This document shows, piece by piece, positions 16,479-24,578 of a stretch of DNA of 64,000 nt. Under the pieces are notes generated by a model that did not search any database, was not told the origin of the DNA, and worked only from the letters and a program-made list of their open reading frames with translations. Every line of letters starts with the position of its first letter. The first letter of the stretch is position 1. The DNA is from Streptomyces mirabilis (GTDB lineage: Bacteria; Actinomycetota; Actinomycetes; Streptomycetales; Streptomycetaceae), in the NCBI RefSeq assembly GCF_018310535.1, contig NZ_CP074102.1, positions 4,650,001 to 4,714,000 of the forward strand, in the 5' to 3' direction. Position numbers and translations under genes: made by a program.

Positions 16479-18079
16479 GCGTACCCCTGCTCCGCCAGGA
16501 ACCGCTGCCGATGCGCGGCGAAGTCCTGGTCGATGGTGTCGCGGGCGACGACGGAGTAGAAGTGCGCCTGGTGACCGTCGGCCTTCGGGCGCAGCACGCG
16601 GCCAAGGCGCTGGGCCTCCTCCTGGCGCGAGCCGAACGTGCCCGACACCTGGATGGCGACGGTCGCCTCCGGCAGGTCGATGGAGAAGTTGGCGACCTTC
16701 GACACGACGAGCACGCTGATCTCGCCCTCCCGGAAGGCGTCGAACAGCTTCTCCCGCTGCGCGTTGCTGGTCTCGCCCTTGATGACGGGCGCGTTCAAGT
16801 GCTCGCCCAGCTCGTCGAGTTGGTCGATGTACTGGCCGATCACGAGGATCTGCTGCCCCGCGAACTTCCGTACCAGCGCCTCGGTCACCTTCCGCTTGGT
16901 CGCGGTCGTCGCGCAGAAGCGGTACTTCTCCTCGGTCTCGGCGGTCGCGTACGCGAGCCGCTCGGAGTCGGTGAGGTTGACGCGGACCTCGACACAGTCG
17001 GCGGGCGCGATGTACCCCTGCGCCTCGATCTCCTTCCAGGGCGCGTCGAACCGCTTGGGCCCGATGAGCGAGAAGACATCCGACTCGCGCCCGTCCTCGC
17101 GGACCAGGGTCGCGGTCAGGCCCAGCCGCCGCCGCGCCTGGAGATCGGCAGTGAACTTGAAGACGGGCGCGGGCAGCAGGTGCACCTCGTCGTAGACGAT
17201 GAGTCCCCAGTCCCGGGAGTCGAAGAGCTCCAGGTGGGGATAGACGCCCTTCCGCTTGGTCGTCAGCACCTGGTAGGTGGCGATGGTGACCGGGCGGATC
17301 TCCTTCCTCGTGCCGCTGTACTCGCCGATCTCGTCCTCGGTCAGCGAGGTCCGCTTCACCAGCTCGTGCTTCCACTGCCGGGCGGAGACGGTGTTGGTGA
17401 CGAGGATGAGGGTGGTGGCCTTGGCCTGCGCCATGGAGCCGGCGCCGACGAGCGTCTTCCCTGCTCCACAGGGCAGGACGACAACGCCCGACCCGCCGTG
17501 CCAGAAGTTCTCCACGGCCTGCTTCTGGTACGGCCGCAGTGCCCAGCCGTCCTCCGCCAGCTCGATCGGGTGAGCTTCCCCGTCGACGTATCCGGCGAGG
17601 TCCTCGGCCGGCCAGCCCAGTCTCAGCAGCGTCTGCTTGATCTGCCCGCGCTCGGAGGGGTGCACGGCCACGGTGTCCGGGTCGATCCGGTTGCCGACGA
17701 GCGGGATGATCCGCTTCGACCGCAGGATCTCCTCCAGGACGGGCCGGTCGGTGGTGGTCAGGACCAGCCCGTGGGCCGGGTGCTTGCTGAGGGTGAGACG
17801 TCCGTAGCGGTCCATCGTCTCGGCGATGTCGACGAGCAGGGCGTGCGGTACGGGGTAGCGGCTGAACTCGACGAGCGCGTCGACGACCTGCTCGGCGTCG
17901 TGGCCCGCGGCGCGCGCGTTCCACAGGCCGAGCGGTGTCACCCGGTAGGTGTGGATGTGCTCGGGCGCCCGCTCCAGCTCCGCGAACGGCGCGATGGCCC
18001 GACGGCAGGCGTCGGCCTGCTCGTGGTCGACTTCCAGGAGCAGGGTCTTGTCGCTCTGGACGATGAGGGGTCCGTTCAC
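16436..18079 (-). CDS. XPB-type DNA repair helicase
   Basis: A 547-residue SF2 helicase, the bacterial counterpart of eukaryotic XPB/Rad25. The N-terminal region includes PLIVQSDKTLLLEVDH. The Q-motif-like LRPYQKQAVENFW precedes Walker A VVVLPCGAGKTLVG at about residue 215, then DEVH box IVYDEVHLLPA, LTATLVREDGRE (carrying the XPB RED motif), and C-terminal motifs LVVSKVANFSIDLPEA, SRQEEAQRLGRVLRP. The GTG at 18079 is the natural start. It is followed upstream on the same strand by the helicase-associated gene, 75 bp away, suggesting a shared function in repair. Confidence 0.92.
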   Translation of the reverse strand: MNGPLIVQSDKTLLLEVDHEQADACRRAIAPFAELERAPEHIHTYRVTPLGLWNARAAGHDAEQVVDALVEFSRYPVPHALLVDIAETMDRYGRLTLSKHPAHGLVLTTTDRPVLEEILRSKRIIPLVGNRIDPDTVAVHPSERGQIKQTLLRLGWPAEDLAGYVDGEAHPIELAEDGWALRPYQKQAVENFWHGGSGVVVLPCGAGKTLVGAGSMAQAKATTLILVTNTVSARQWKHELVKRTSLTEDEIGEYSGTRKEIRPVTIATYQVLTTKRKGVYPHLELFDSRDWGLIVYDEVHLLPAPVFKFTADLQARRRLGLTATLVREDGRESDVFSLIGPKRFDAPWKEIEAQGYIAPADCVEVRVNLTDSERLAYATAETEEKYRFCATTATKRKVTEALVRKFAGQQILVIGQYIDQLDELGEHLNAPVIKGETSNAQREKLFDAFREGEISVLVVSKVANFSIDLPEATVAIQVSGTFGSRQEEAQRLGRVLRPKADGHQAHFYSVVARDTIDQDFAAHRQRFLAEQGYAYRIVDADELLADN

Positions 18080-18154
18080 ACCCGTCCCTTTCTGCGTGCC
18101 GTCACCCCGCGCGGATGACCGGCCAAACGTCCAGTGTGCCTCAAGGGGCGGTGA

Positions 18155-20743
18155 TCACGGCTGGTCGTCGGCGAGCTCGGCGACCCCGGTCACGCGGTGC
18201 AACGGATAGGTGCGGACCTCGTCCGCGGTGTGGTCGTACGCCGTCACGAAGCCGCCCTCGACCCGGATCGGGGCGATCACGCGCTGGCTGGCGGCGCCCT
18301 CGGCGTTCACGTACCCGATCCACACCGCCTCGCCGGTCATGACGGCGGCCTGCATGGTGGCGAGGGTCTCGGCGGAGCTGGTGCGCGGCAGCTCGCCGTT
18401 GCCCGGCGCCTGTGCCTGCGTGTCCTTGCGCGGGGTCGTGGAGGCCAGGTCACCGGCGCGGATGGCGCGGACCGCGGCACCGAGGAGCGTGGCGTCGGGC
18501 ACCGGCGGGCCCTCCGGGACCGGCACGGGGGCGGAGCGCGGCGGGGTGCGGTGGGCGTGGGCGCGGGTGATCAGCACATCACCCTCGGCGGACTCCGCGG
18601 CGGGCGCGAAGCCCATGGAGCGCAGGCCCTCCAGCAGGGCCGCCGGGTCGGCCTGGGCGGCGAGCACGGTGGGCGCGAGGCGGCGCAGCCGCAGTCCCTG
18701 CGAGCGCTTGTCGGCGAGGATCTCGCTCAGCAGCGCGTCGTCGTCGCAGCGGACGTACGCCGAGGCCGCCCCGATCCGCAGATGGCCGTGCCTGCGCGCC
18801 ACGTCGTCGATCAGATAGGCGAGCGGCTGCGGGACGGGCGTGCGGGAGTGGGCCGCGAGGAAAGCGTGCAGGTCCGAGGCCGACCGGCCCGCGTCCAGGG
18901 CCCGCCGTACCGACCCCGGGGTGAAGCGGTAGACCGTCGCCCCGCCCTTCGACTCGACGTCCGCGAGCACGCCGAGCGTGTCGGCGAGGGGACGCTCCAG
19001 CGGGCCGGGGGCGACGGCGGTCAGGTCCGCCTGGAGGAGGACGTGGTCCAGGGGCTCGGGCAGCAGCGGGGCGAGGAGCCGGGCGGCGTGGGCGGCGGCA
19101 GCGGCCTGCTCGGCGGGGGAGCGCGGGGTTTCGGAGAGGGGGGCTTCGACGGCGGGGCGGTGGTGCTTGTGGGCGGGGAGCTTGTCGCCGGGACCGGACG
19201 GGGCGCGCGCCGCGGTCTCCCGCTCGCTCGCCGCAGGCAGCCCCAGCAGCGCCCGCCCCTGCGCCGAGAGGGCGCCCCGGCCGGTGACTCCCAGCAGCTC
19301 CGACTCGGACAGCGTCCACCGGGCGAGCCGGGCCCGCAGATCCTCGGCCGTGCTCCGGTCCCCGCGCAGCGGACGCTCCCACTGGAGGTGGGCGAGGACC
19401 GACTCCGGGGTGGCGGCGGCGCCCTCGGGCAGGGTGGCGAGGAGGGTGAGGACGCGGTGGCGGACCTCGGGGGCCGCCGAGCGGTCAAGGCCGGGGCCCA
19501 GCGCCGACAACGTACGGTCCTTCGTGTCCCGCCCGCCGATCAGGCCCGCCGTACGGGTCGCGGCCAGCCATGCCGAGGCGAGCATGGCCCACCGTTCGGC
19601 GGCGGGCCTCTCCAGCCACTCGTCATAGGCGGGGGTGGCCGCGTACCGCTCGTCGGCCTCCCCGTCCGAGGCCAGCAGCCCCGCCGCGTAGGCGAGCTCG
19701 ACCCAGAACGCGGCGACCGGCTCCGCGACGTCCAGCGCCACCGCCGTCCGCTTCAGGTCCCGGACGCTGAGCCCACCGGCGCGCAGTACGGCGGGCCCGC
19801 CCTCGTGCCAGTCCTTCAGCAGCTCCTCGACGGTGGCGAGCGCCGTGTACGCCTGGCCCGCCGCCGCACTGTCCACAACCTGTGGACGGTGCGTCCGCGC
19901 GGCCTCGACCGCCGGGGCCACCGGTTCCGTCGCCCGGTGCGCGCGGCCCGCCCGCAGGTGCAGGGCGACCTCCCGGGGCAGTACGACCGTGCCGGGCGCC
20001 GTCGGCAGCAGCAGCCCGCGGTCGATCAGCCAGCGCAGATGGCGTGCCGGCTCGGCGGTCACCTGGCCGTACGGCGGCCCCCACACCAGCCGGGACAGCA
20101 CGTCCACCGCCTCGGCCGGGGCGGTGTCGAGGAGCGCCGACATCCGCGCCCGGTCGGCGAACAGTCCGGTGAGCGAGGCGACGGCGGAGACGGAGTCGTG
20201 GGTGGTCGCCAGCCCGGCCTCGGCCACGATCTCCTGAATACGTCCAGGGGACATCCCGGCCGTGGCCTCGGCGACGGTCGGTCCGAGGCCCGTGGGGGAC
20301 GGGTGCTGGGGGGACGGCGCGAGCAGCTCGCGCGCCGTCCGTACGAGGCGCAGGCGGTCGTCGGGGCCCCACACCAGGGCCTGCTCGCGCAGCGTCCCCA
20401 CAGCGCGCGGGAACGCCGCCGTGACCGCCGGGTCGTTGTCGTCGCCCGCCAGCAGCGCGAGCAGTTCGTCGTACGTCGCCGGGTCCGACGCGACGGCGAG
20501 GGCCTCCGCGGTCTGGAGCGCGAACCGGTCCAGGCGCTCCAGGGCGCGGACCACCGAGGCGCGGGTGCCGGCGCGGGTGGCGAGCTGGGTGAGGTCCGTG
20601 GGGACGGGGGTGATGAGGTCGGGGCGGGTGCGGAGGAGGGCCGACAGGGAGGCGTCGTCCCGGGCGCGGAGGGCTTCCGCGAGGGAGCGCGGAGCGGTGC
20701 CCTGCGGGGCGCGGTCCGGCGTGGGGTGCTCCTCTGTGCTCAT
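18155..20743 (-). CDS. Helicase-associated domain protein with C-terminal WYL-like domain
   Basis: An 862-residue protein that in actinobacteria usually sits beside the XPB helicase and is annotated as a helicase C-terminal or XPB/Ssl2-like N-terminal domain protein. It has no Walker motifs. The N-terminal half is Ala/Leu-rich helical repeats with winged-helix-like segments (LRARDDASLSALLRTRPDLI, LLLPTAPGTVVLPREVALHL). About residues 580-720 resemble the XPB damage-recognition region (HVLLQADLTAVAPGPLERPL, YRFTPGSVRRALDAGR). The last 75 residues look like a WYL ligand-binding domain: AVMTGEAVWIGYVNAEGAAS, RVIAPIRVEGGFVTAYDH. A single-stranded-DNA sensing or scaffold role is inferred. Confidence 0.8.
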   Translation of the reverse strand: MSTEEHPTPDRAPQGTAPRSLAEALRARDDASLSALLRTRPDLITPVPTDLTQLATRAGTRASVVRALERLDRFALQTAEALAVASDPATYDELLALLAGDDNDPAVTAAFPRAVGTLREQALVWGPDDRLRLVRTARELLAPSPQHPSPTGLGPTVAEATAGMSPGRIQEIVAEAGLATTHDSVSAVASLTGLFADRARMSALLDTAPAEAVDVLSRLVWGPPYGQVTAEPARHLRWLIDRGLLLPTAPGTVVLPREVALHLRAGRAHRATEPVAPAVEAARTHRPQVVDSAAAGQAYTALATVEELLKDWHEGGPAVLRAGGLSVRDLKRTAVALDVAEPVAAFWVELAYAAGLLASDGEADERYAATPAYDEWLERPAAERWAMLASAWLAATRTAGLIGGRDTKDRTLSALGPGLDRSAAPEVRHRVLTLLATLPEGAAATPESVLAHLQWERPLRGDRSTAEDLRARLARWTLSESELLGVTGRGALSAQGRALLGLPAASERETAARAPSGPGDKLPAHKHHRPAVEAPLSETPRSPAEQAAAAAHAARLLAPLLPEPLDHVLLQADLTAVAPGPLERPLADTLGVLADVESKGGATVYRFTPGSVRRALDAGRSASDLHAFLAAHSRTPVPQPLAYLIDDVARRHGHLRIGAASAYVRCDDDALLSEILADKRSQGLRLRRLAPTVLAAQADPAALLEGLRSMGFAPAAESAEGDVLITRAHAHRTPPRSAPVPVPEGPPVPDATLLGAAVRAIRAGDLASTTPRKDTQAQAPGNGELPRTSSAETLATMQAAVMTGEAVWIGYVNAEGAASQRVIAPIRVEGGFVTAYDHTADEVRTYPLHRVTGVAELADDQP

Positions 20744-20763
20744 CCGCTCAACGGTAGTGGTTT

Positions 20764-20905
20764 CTCGCCCCCGCCGCCCCTACCCGCCCCATCCCCGGGG
20801 CTACGCCCCGGACCCCGGGTGTGTTGTCCGGCTGACGGCCGGTGGGGGTCGGCCGCGCAGTTCCCCGCGCCCCTGAAGGGGCGCGGCGCGCATCTTCGGC
20901 CCGCC
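20764..20905. repeat. Intergenic repeat, module A plus inverted module C
   Basis: Module A at 20764-20816 matches 11466 and 49201. Module C is inverted at about 20852-20880 (CGCGCAGTTCCCCGCGCCCC). The remainder of the 264-bp gap (20906-21007) presumably holds the promoter of the gene at 21008. Confidence 0.8.
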
Positions 20906-21007
20906 CGGGATGGGGTGGGCGGGGGCGGCGGGGGCGGAGAACTCGGGGTGTACGCGGTACCGTCGTGGCCGCGGGGTTTACAACGTGCGCGCCCCGGAGG
21001 GGACTTC

Positions 21008-22063
21008 GTGGGGATTGAGAGCGACCAGCTCGTATTCGACTATCTGAGCCGCGTCGGAGACCTGGCCCAGCAGCGCCAGCTGCCCTCGGCCACCCGCATG
21101 CGACTCGTCTCGGAGCTGCGCAACGAGATCGACCGACGCCGGGCGAAGGCCCCCGTCGACAGCCCGTCCGCCGTCCGCCGCATCCTCTCCCGCCTCGGCA
21201 CCCCGGACGACATCGTCGCCGCCGCCCGCGAGGGCGCCCCCGAGGCCGGTACGGACACCTGGGCCGCCGTCCCCACCCAGCGCGCCGGCGAGGACGACGA
21301 CCGCCCCAAGGGCCTGCGCCGAGTCGTCCCGAGGCCGCGCCCGGCGGTACCGAAACCCACGCCCCGCCCCACCGAGGCCGACGACGCCCCCTCCCCGCCG
21401 CACCTCGCGAGCACGCACGAACTGGGCGACGGCTCCGCGGATCCGGACTGGTGGCGCAAGGACACCAGCGCGTTCGGGCTGGGGGACAGCGTGCCGGGAT
21501 TCGTCGGTGGCGTGGAGATCCCCGAACTGCTCAAGCCGCCACCGAGGCACGAGGACGGAGACGAGGACGAATCCGACTCCGTGGAGGAAGCGGGGCCGAA
21601 GCCGGCCAAGTCCTCCAAGTCCTCCAAGTTCTCCAGGGCGCCCAAGGCGCCCAGGGCCGAGAAGGCCGCCGCCGTCGAAGAGGCCGATGTCGCCGTCGCG
21701 CCCCGTCGCCGGCTCCCCCGCCCCGGCAACTGGAGCAACCCCCTCCTTCTGCTCGCCGCCGTCCTCCTCGTCGTCGGCGCCGCCCTCGGCAACTGGTTCG
21801 CCCTCGGCCTCGGCTGGCTCATCGCCTGGGCCTCCCGCCGGCTGAGCCCCGTCGAGTCGAAGTGGGCCGTGCTCGGCATGCCGGGGCTCGCCGTGACGGC
21901 GGGCGTCGTCTGGCTGTGGGGCCGTACGGACGGCCGCTGGGGCGACCCCATCGTCAAGGGGCACATGAACGAGGCGGTCGCGCAGACCTGGCCGTGGGTG
22001 GTCAGGGGCGCGGCCGTGGCCTCGGCGCTGTACCTGGTGTGGCGCTCACAGCGACGCCGCTGA
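21008..22063 (+). CDS. HAAS-domain membrane protein
   Basis: A 351-residue protein. The N-terminal 70 residues (YLSRVGDLAQQRQLPSATR, VSELRNEIDRR, ILSRLGTPDDIVAAAR) match the HAAS signalling domain associated with PadR-type regulation and membrane partners. A long Pro/Lys/Ala-rich linker (residues 90-235) contains repeated SSK and APKAP units. The C-terminal 110 residues have three or four membrane segments (NPLLLLAAVLLVVGAALGNW, LAVTAGVVWLWG). The GTG at 21008 has GGAGGGG 6 bases upstream. The role is probably membrane signalling, but no partner lies next to it. Confidence 0.75.
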   Translation: MGIESDQLVFDYLSRVGDLAQQRQLPSATRMRLVSELRNEIDRRRAKAPVDSPSAVRRILSRLGTPDDIVAAAREGAPEAGTDTWAAVPTQRAGEDDDRPKGLRRVVPRPRPAVPKPTPRPTEADDAPSPPHLASTHELGDGSADPDWWRKDTSAFGLGDSVPGFVGGVEIPELLKPPPRHEDGDEDESDSVEEAGPKPAKSSKSSKFSRAPKAPRAEKAAAVEEADVAVAPRRRLPRPGNWSNPLLLLAAVLLVVGAALGNWFALGLGWLIAWASRRLSPVESKWAVLGMPGLAVTAGVVWLWGRTDGRWGDPIVKGHMNEAVAQTWPWVVRGAAVASALYLVWRSQRRR

Positions 22064-22092
22064 CCCGCGCGACCGACCGCCACCGGCCACCA

Positions 22093-22116
22093 CATGGGCA
22101 CGTGGGCACATGGGCA
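22093..22116. repeat. Three 8-bp tandem repeats at gene start
   Basis: CATGGGCA, CGTGGGCA, CATGGGCA stand head to tail immediately before, and into, the start of the HAD gene, creating several candidate ATG/GTG codons. Confidence 0.7.
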
Positions 22117-22790
22117 CAATGGTCCATATGCCTATCGCATCGACGCCCCCCCAAACTCCCCGCCTGCTGACCGTCGGCTTCGACCTCGACATGACCCTGA
22201 TCGACTCCCGCCCCGGCATCCGCGCCTGCTACCAGCAACTTTCGGAGCGCACGGGGACGTACATCGACTGCGACCTGGTCGTCACGAGGCTCGGACCGCC
22301 GCTGGCGGAGGAGCTGGTCAACTGGTTCCCGGCGGACGAGGTGCCCGCGATCGCCGATCTCTACCGCGAGATGTACCCCATGCATGCCATCACCGGCACG
22401 CTCGCGATGCCCGGCGCCCGCGAGGCCGTCGCGGCGGTCCGCGCGGCGGGCGGGCGCGCGGTCGTCGTCACCGCGAAGTGGGAGCCCAACGCCAAGCTGC
22501 ACCTGGACCACCTGGGCATCGACGCCGACGCGGTCGTCGGCAACCTGTGGGCCGAGCAGAAGGCGCAGGCGCTGCGGGAGCACGGCGCGAGCGTGTACGT
22601 CGGCGACCACACCGGCGACGTCCGCGGCGCGCGCACCGCGGACGCGTACTCCGTCGCGGTCGCCACCGGCCCGTGCGACGCGGCGGAGCTGCGTGCGGCG
22701 GGCGCGGATGTCGTGCTGGCCGACCTGACGGAGTTCCCGGCGTGGTTGAGCGACTACCGCGGGGACTACCGGGAGGCCGTACGAGCCTGA
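22110..22790 (+). CDS. HAD-family phosphatase (phosphoglycolate phosphatase-like)
   Basis: Up to 226 residues. Motif I is GFDLDMTLIDSR (nucleophile and acid/base Asp), motif II VVVTAKWEP, and motif III/IV VYVGDHTGDVRGARTAD, all intact. A helical cap between motifs I and II (residues 35-95) makes it a subclass-I, Gph-like phosphatase. The substrate is unknown. Candidate starts are ATG 22110, 22119 and 22128. None has a clear ribosome binding site, and the last (MPIASTPP) is closest to conserved sequence. Its 3' end overlaps the convergent membrane-protein gene by 25 bases. Confidence 0.85.
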   Translation: MGTMVHMPIASTPPQTPRLLTVGFDLDMTLIDSRPGIRACYQQLSERTGTYIDCDLVVTRLGPPLAEELVNWFPADEVPAIADLYREMYPMHAITGTLAMPGAREAVAAVRAAGGRAVVVTAKWEPNAKLHLDHLGIDADAVVGNLWAEQKAQALREHGASVYVGDHTGDVRGARTADAYSVAVATGPCDAAELRAAGADVVLADLTEFPAWLSDYRGDYREAVRA

Positions 22791-23032
22791 ACCGCGCGGG
22801 CCTGACGGCGCCCCGCGGCGACGGACCGGAACACCCCCGCCGCGGCGATCAGGAACCCGACGCCCATGAGCATGCTCAAGCCGAACATGTACGTCGGAAA
22901 AGGCTTTGTATGGAGGAGTAGCGGGGCCACGGTGACGAGTGTGGCCACGGCTCCGACGAAGAACACGATGGCACCGGCACGGATCAGCCGGTCACCGGGC
23001 TCGGCGGAATTCGGTTGGGTTTTGTCACGCAC
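22766..23032 (-). CDS. Small two-helix membrane protein
   Basis: An 88-residue protein with a polar N-terminus (RDKTQPNSAEPGDRLIRAG) and two membrane helices, AIVFFVGAVATLVTVAPLLL and MFGLSMLMGVGFLIAAAGVF, then a basic tail. I choose GTG 23032 since the first eleven residues of the longer frame look non-coding. A typical small actinobacterial inner-membrane protein of unknown role. Confidence 0.7.
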   Translation of the reverse strand: MRDKTQPNSAEPGDRLIRAGAIVFFVGAVATLVTVAPLLLHTKPFPTYMFGLSMLMGVGFLIAAAGVFRSVAAGRRQARAVQARTASR

Positions 23033-23077
23033 CCGACCAGGGTAGTTCCCAGCGCGAAGGAACAATCCGGCGACGTC

Positions 23078-23105
23078 TTGTCACCGGCCCCGGGACCATT
23101 AGCCT
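23078..23105 (+). promoter_or_regulatory. Putative promoter of cold-shock gene
   Basis: TTGTCA (23078-23083) and TAGCCT (23100-23105) are separated by 16 bases, a good fit to the housekeeping sigma (HrdB) consensus. Transcription would start near 23112, giving a leader of about 125 nt before the GTG at 23240. Predicted by eye. Confidence 0.5.
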
Positions 23106-23147
23106 TGGTACCGGCGGGTCCGACGACCCGCTGTAGTGCTATCCGGG

Positions 23148-23217
23148 GCAGTTTCCGACCGTTGCCCGTGCAACGGTCCGAGTGTGCGCCCGTGCAGTTT
23201 TCAGAGCAGTTTCCGAC
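23148..23217 (+). promoter_or_regulatory. Structured 5' leader of cold-shock gene
   Basis: A perfect 9-bp hairpin (GACCGTTGC at 23157-23165, GCAACGGTC at 23170-23178, loop CCGT) sits within the predicted transcript. The 12-mer GCAGTTTCCGAC occurs at 23148 and again at 23206, flanking it. Long structured leaders are typical of cold-shock mRNAs such as E. coli cspA. Whether this one responds to temperature is inference. Confidence 0.5.
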
Positions 23218-23239
23218 GAGTACGAGGACGAGGACAGAC

Positions 23240-23623
23240 GTGCCTACCGGCAAGGTCAAGTGGTTCAACAGCGAGAAGGGCTTCGGCTTTCTCTCCCGCG
23301 ACGACGGCGGCGACGTCTTCGTTCATTCCTCGGTCCTGCCCGCCGGAGTAGATGTGCTCAAGCCCGGCCAGCGCGTGGAGTTCGGCGTCGTCGCCGGCCA
23401 GCGCGGTGACCAGGCGCTTTCGGTGACCATCCTGGACCCGACCCCCTCCGTCGCGGCCGCTCAGCGCCGTAAGCCGGACGAACTGGCCTCCATCGTGCAG
23501 GATCTGACGACCCTTCTCGAAAACATCACGCCAATGCTGGAGAAGGGCCGCTACCCCGACAAGGCCTCCGGCAAGAAGATCGCGGGCCTCCTGCGAGCGG
23601 TCGCCGACCAACTCGACGTATAG
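23240..23623 (+). CDS. Cold-shock domain protein with C-terminal extension
   Basis: A 127-residue protein. Residues 1-65 are a cold-shock nucleic-acid-binding domain with both RNP motifs, GKVKWFNSEKGFGFLSRDDG and DVFVHSS. Residues 75-127 form a charged helical extension (ELASIVQDLTTLLENITPML, KKIAGLLRAVADQLDV) absent from the classical 67-residue proteins but known in streptomycetes. The GTG at 23240 gives the canonical VPTGKVKWF start. Likely an RNA chaperone. The extension could mediate oligomerisation. Confidence 0.93.
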   Translation: MPTGKVKWFNSEKGFGFLSRDDGGDVFVHSSVLPAGVDVLKPGQRVEFGVVAGQRGDQALSVTILDPTPSVAAAQRRKPDELASIVQDLTTLLENITPMLEKGRYPDKASGKKIAGLLRAVADQLDV

Positions 23624-23660
23624 CCCGCGGGCGGGCGGAGGGAAGCGCCGGAAGCGTAGG

Positions 23661-23694
23661 CGGGCCGAGGGGCGTGATCAGTCCCTCGGGCCCG
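23661..23694. terminator. Hairpin between cold-shock gene and mqnD
   Basis: CGGGCCGAGGG (23661-23671) pairs with CCCTCGG-G-CCCG (23683-23694) with one bulge, in the 91-bp gap between convergent genes. No U-tract. Confidence 0.45.
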
Positions 23695-23714
23695 TCCATG
23701 CCGCCGGCCGGGGA

Positions 23715-24578
23715 TCAGGGGAACGACAGGGCGTCGGGTCCGAGTGCCGGGACCAGCCCTTCGGCGGCGGCGCGGGTGAGCAGGCCCCGGATCGCGGCGT
23801 AGCCGTCCTCTCCGAGGTCGGCGGTGAACTCGTTGACGTACAGGCCGATGTGCTGGTCGGCGACGGCCGGGTCCATCTCCTGGGCGTGTTCGAGCACGTA
23901 GGGGCGGGAGGCCTCCGGGTCGTCCCAGGCGGCGCGGACCGAGGCGCGGGTGGCGTCGGCGAGGCCCTTCAGACGCTCCTCGCCCAGCGCGCGCTTGGCG
24001 ATGATCGCGCCGAGGGGGATGGGCAGTCCGGTCGTGCGCTCCCAGTGCTCGCCCATGTCGGCGAGCTTGTGCAGCCCGTAGTTCTGGTACGTGAAACGGG
24101 CCTCGTGGATGACGAGTCCGGCGTCGACCTTCCCGTCCCGTACCGCCGGCATGATCTCGTGGAAGGGCATGACGACGATCTCGCCGACCCCGCCGGGAAC
24201 GGTGTCCGCGGCCCAGAGGCGGAAGAGCAGGTAGGCGGTCGACCGCTCGCTCGGCACGGCGACCGTGCGCCCGGTGAGGTCCGCGTCCGGCTCACGGGTG
24301 AGGACCAGCGGCCCGCACCCCCGGCCCAGCGCGCCCCCGCACGGCAGCAGCGTGTACTCGTCGAGGACGTACGGCAGGACGGCGTACGACACCTTCAGCA
24401 CGTCGAACTCGCCGCGCTCGGCCATCCCGTTGGTGATGTCGATGTCCGCGAAGGTCACGTCGAGCGCGGGCGCGCCCGGGACGCGGCCGTGGGCCCAGGC
24501 GTCGAAGACGAAGGTGTCGTTCGGGCAGGGCGAGTACGCGATCTGCAGCGTCTTCTCAGGGCTGGTGGTCTGGGTCAT
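23715..24578 (-). CDS. mqnD: 1,4-dihydroxy-6-naphthoate synthase
   Basis: A 287-residue enzyme of the futalosine menaquinone pathway. MqnD converts cyclic dehypoxanthine futalosine to 1,4-dihydroxy-6-naphthoate. It has a periplasmic-binding-protein-like fold with the family signatures AYSPCPNDTFVFDAWAHG near residue 14, DITNGMAERGEFDVLKVSYA, LPCGGALGRGCGPLVL, VPSERSTAYLLFRLW and GLVIHEARFTYQNYGL. ATG 24578 is the family start. It overlaps the end of mqnB by 23 bases. The adjacent mqnB-mqnD order is the one known from S. coelicolor. Confidence 0.93.
   Translation of the reverse strand: MTQTTSPEKTLQIAYSPCPNDTFVFDAWAHGRVPGAPALDVTFADIDITNGMAERGEFDVLKVSYAVLPYVLDEYTLLPCGGALGRGCGPLVLTREPDADLTGRTVAVPSERSTAYLLFRLWAADTVPGGVGEIVVMPFHEIMPAVRDGKVDAGLVIHEARFTYQNYGLHKLADMGEHWERTTGLPIPLGAIIAKRALGEERLKGLADATRASVRAAWDDPEASRPYVLEHAQEMDPAVADQHIGLYVNEFTADLGEDGYAAIRGLLTRAAAEGLVPALGPDALSFP

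Noticed and set aside
15297..17924. 875-codon minus-strand frame across GT87 and XPB genes
   Set aside because: Spans two real genes in the wrong frame and has no motif.
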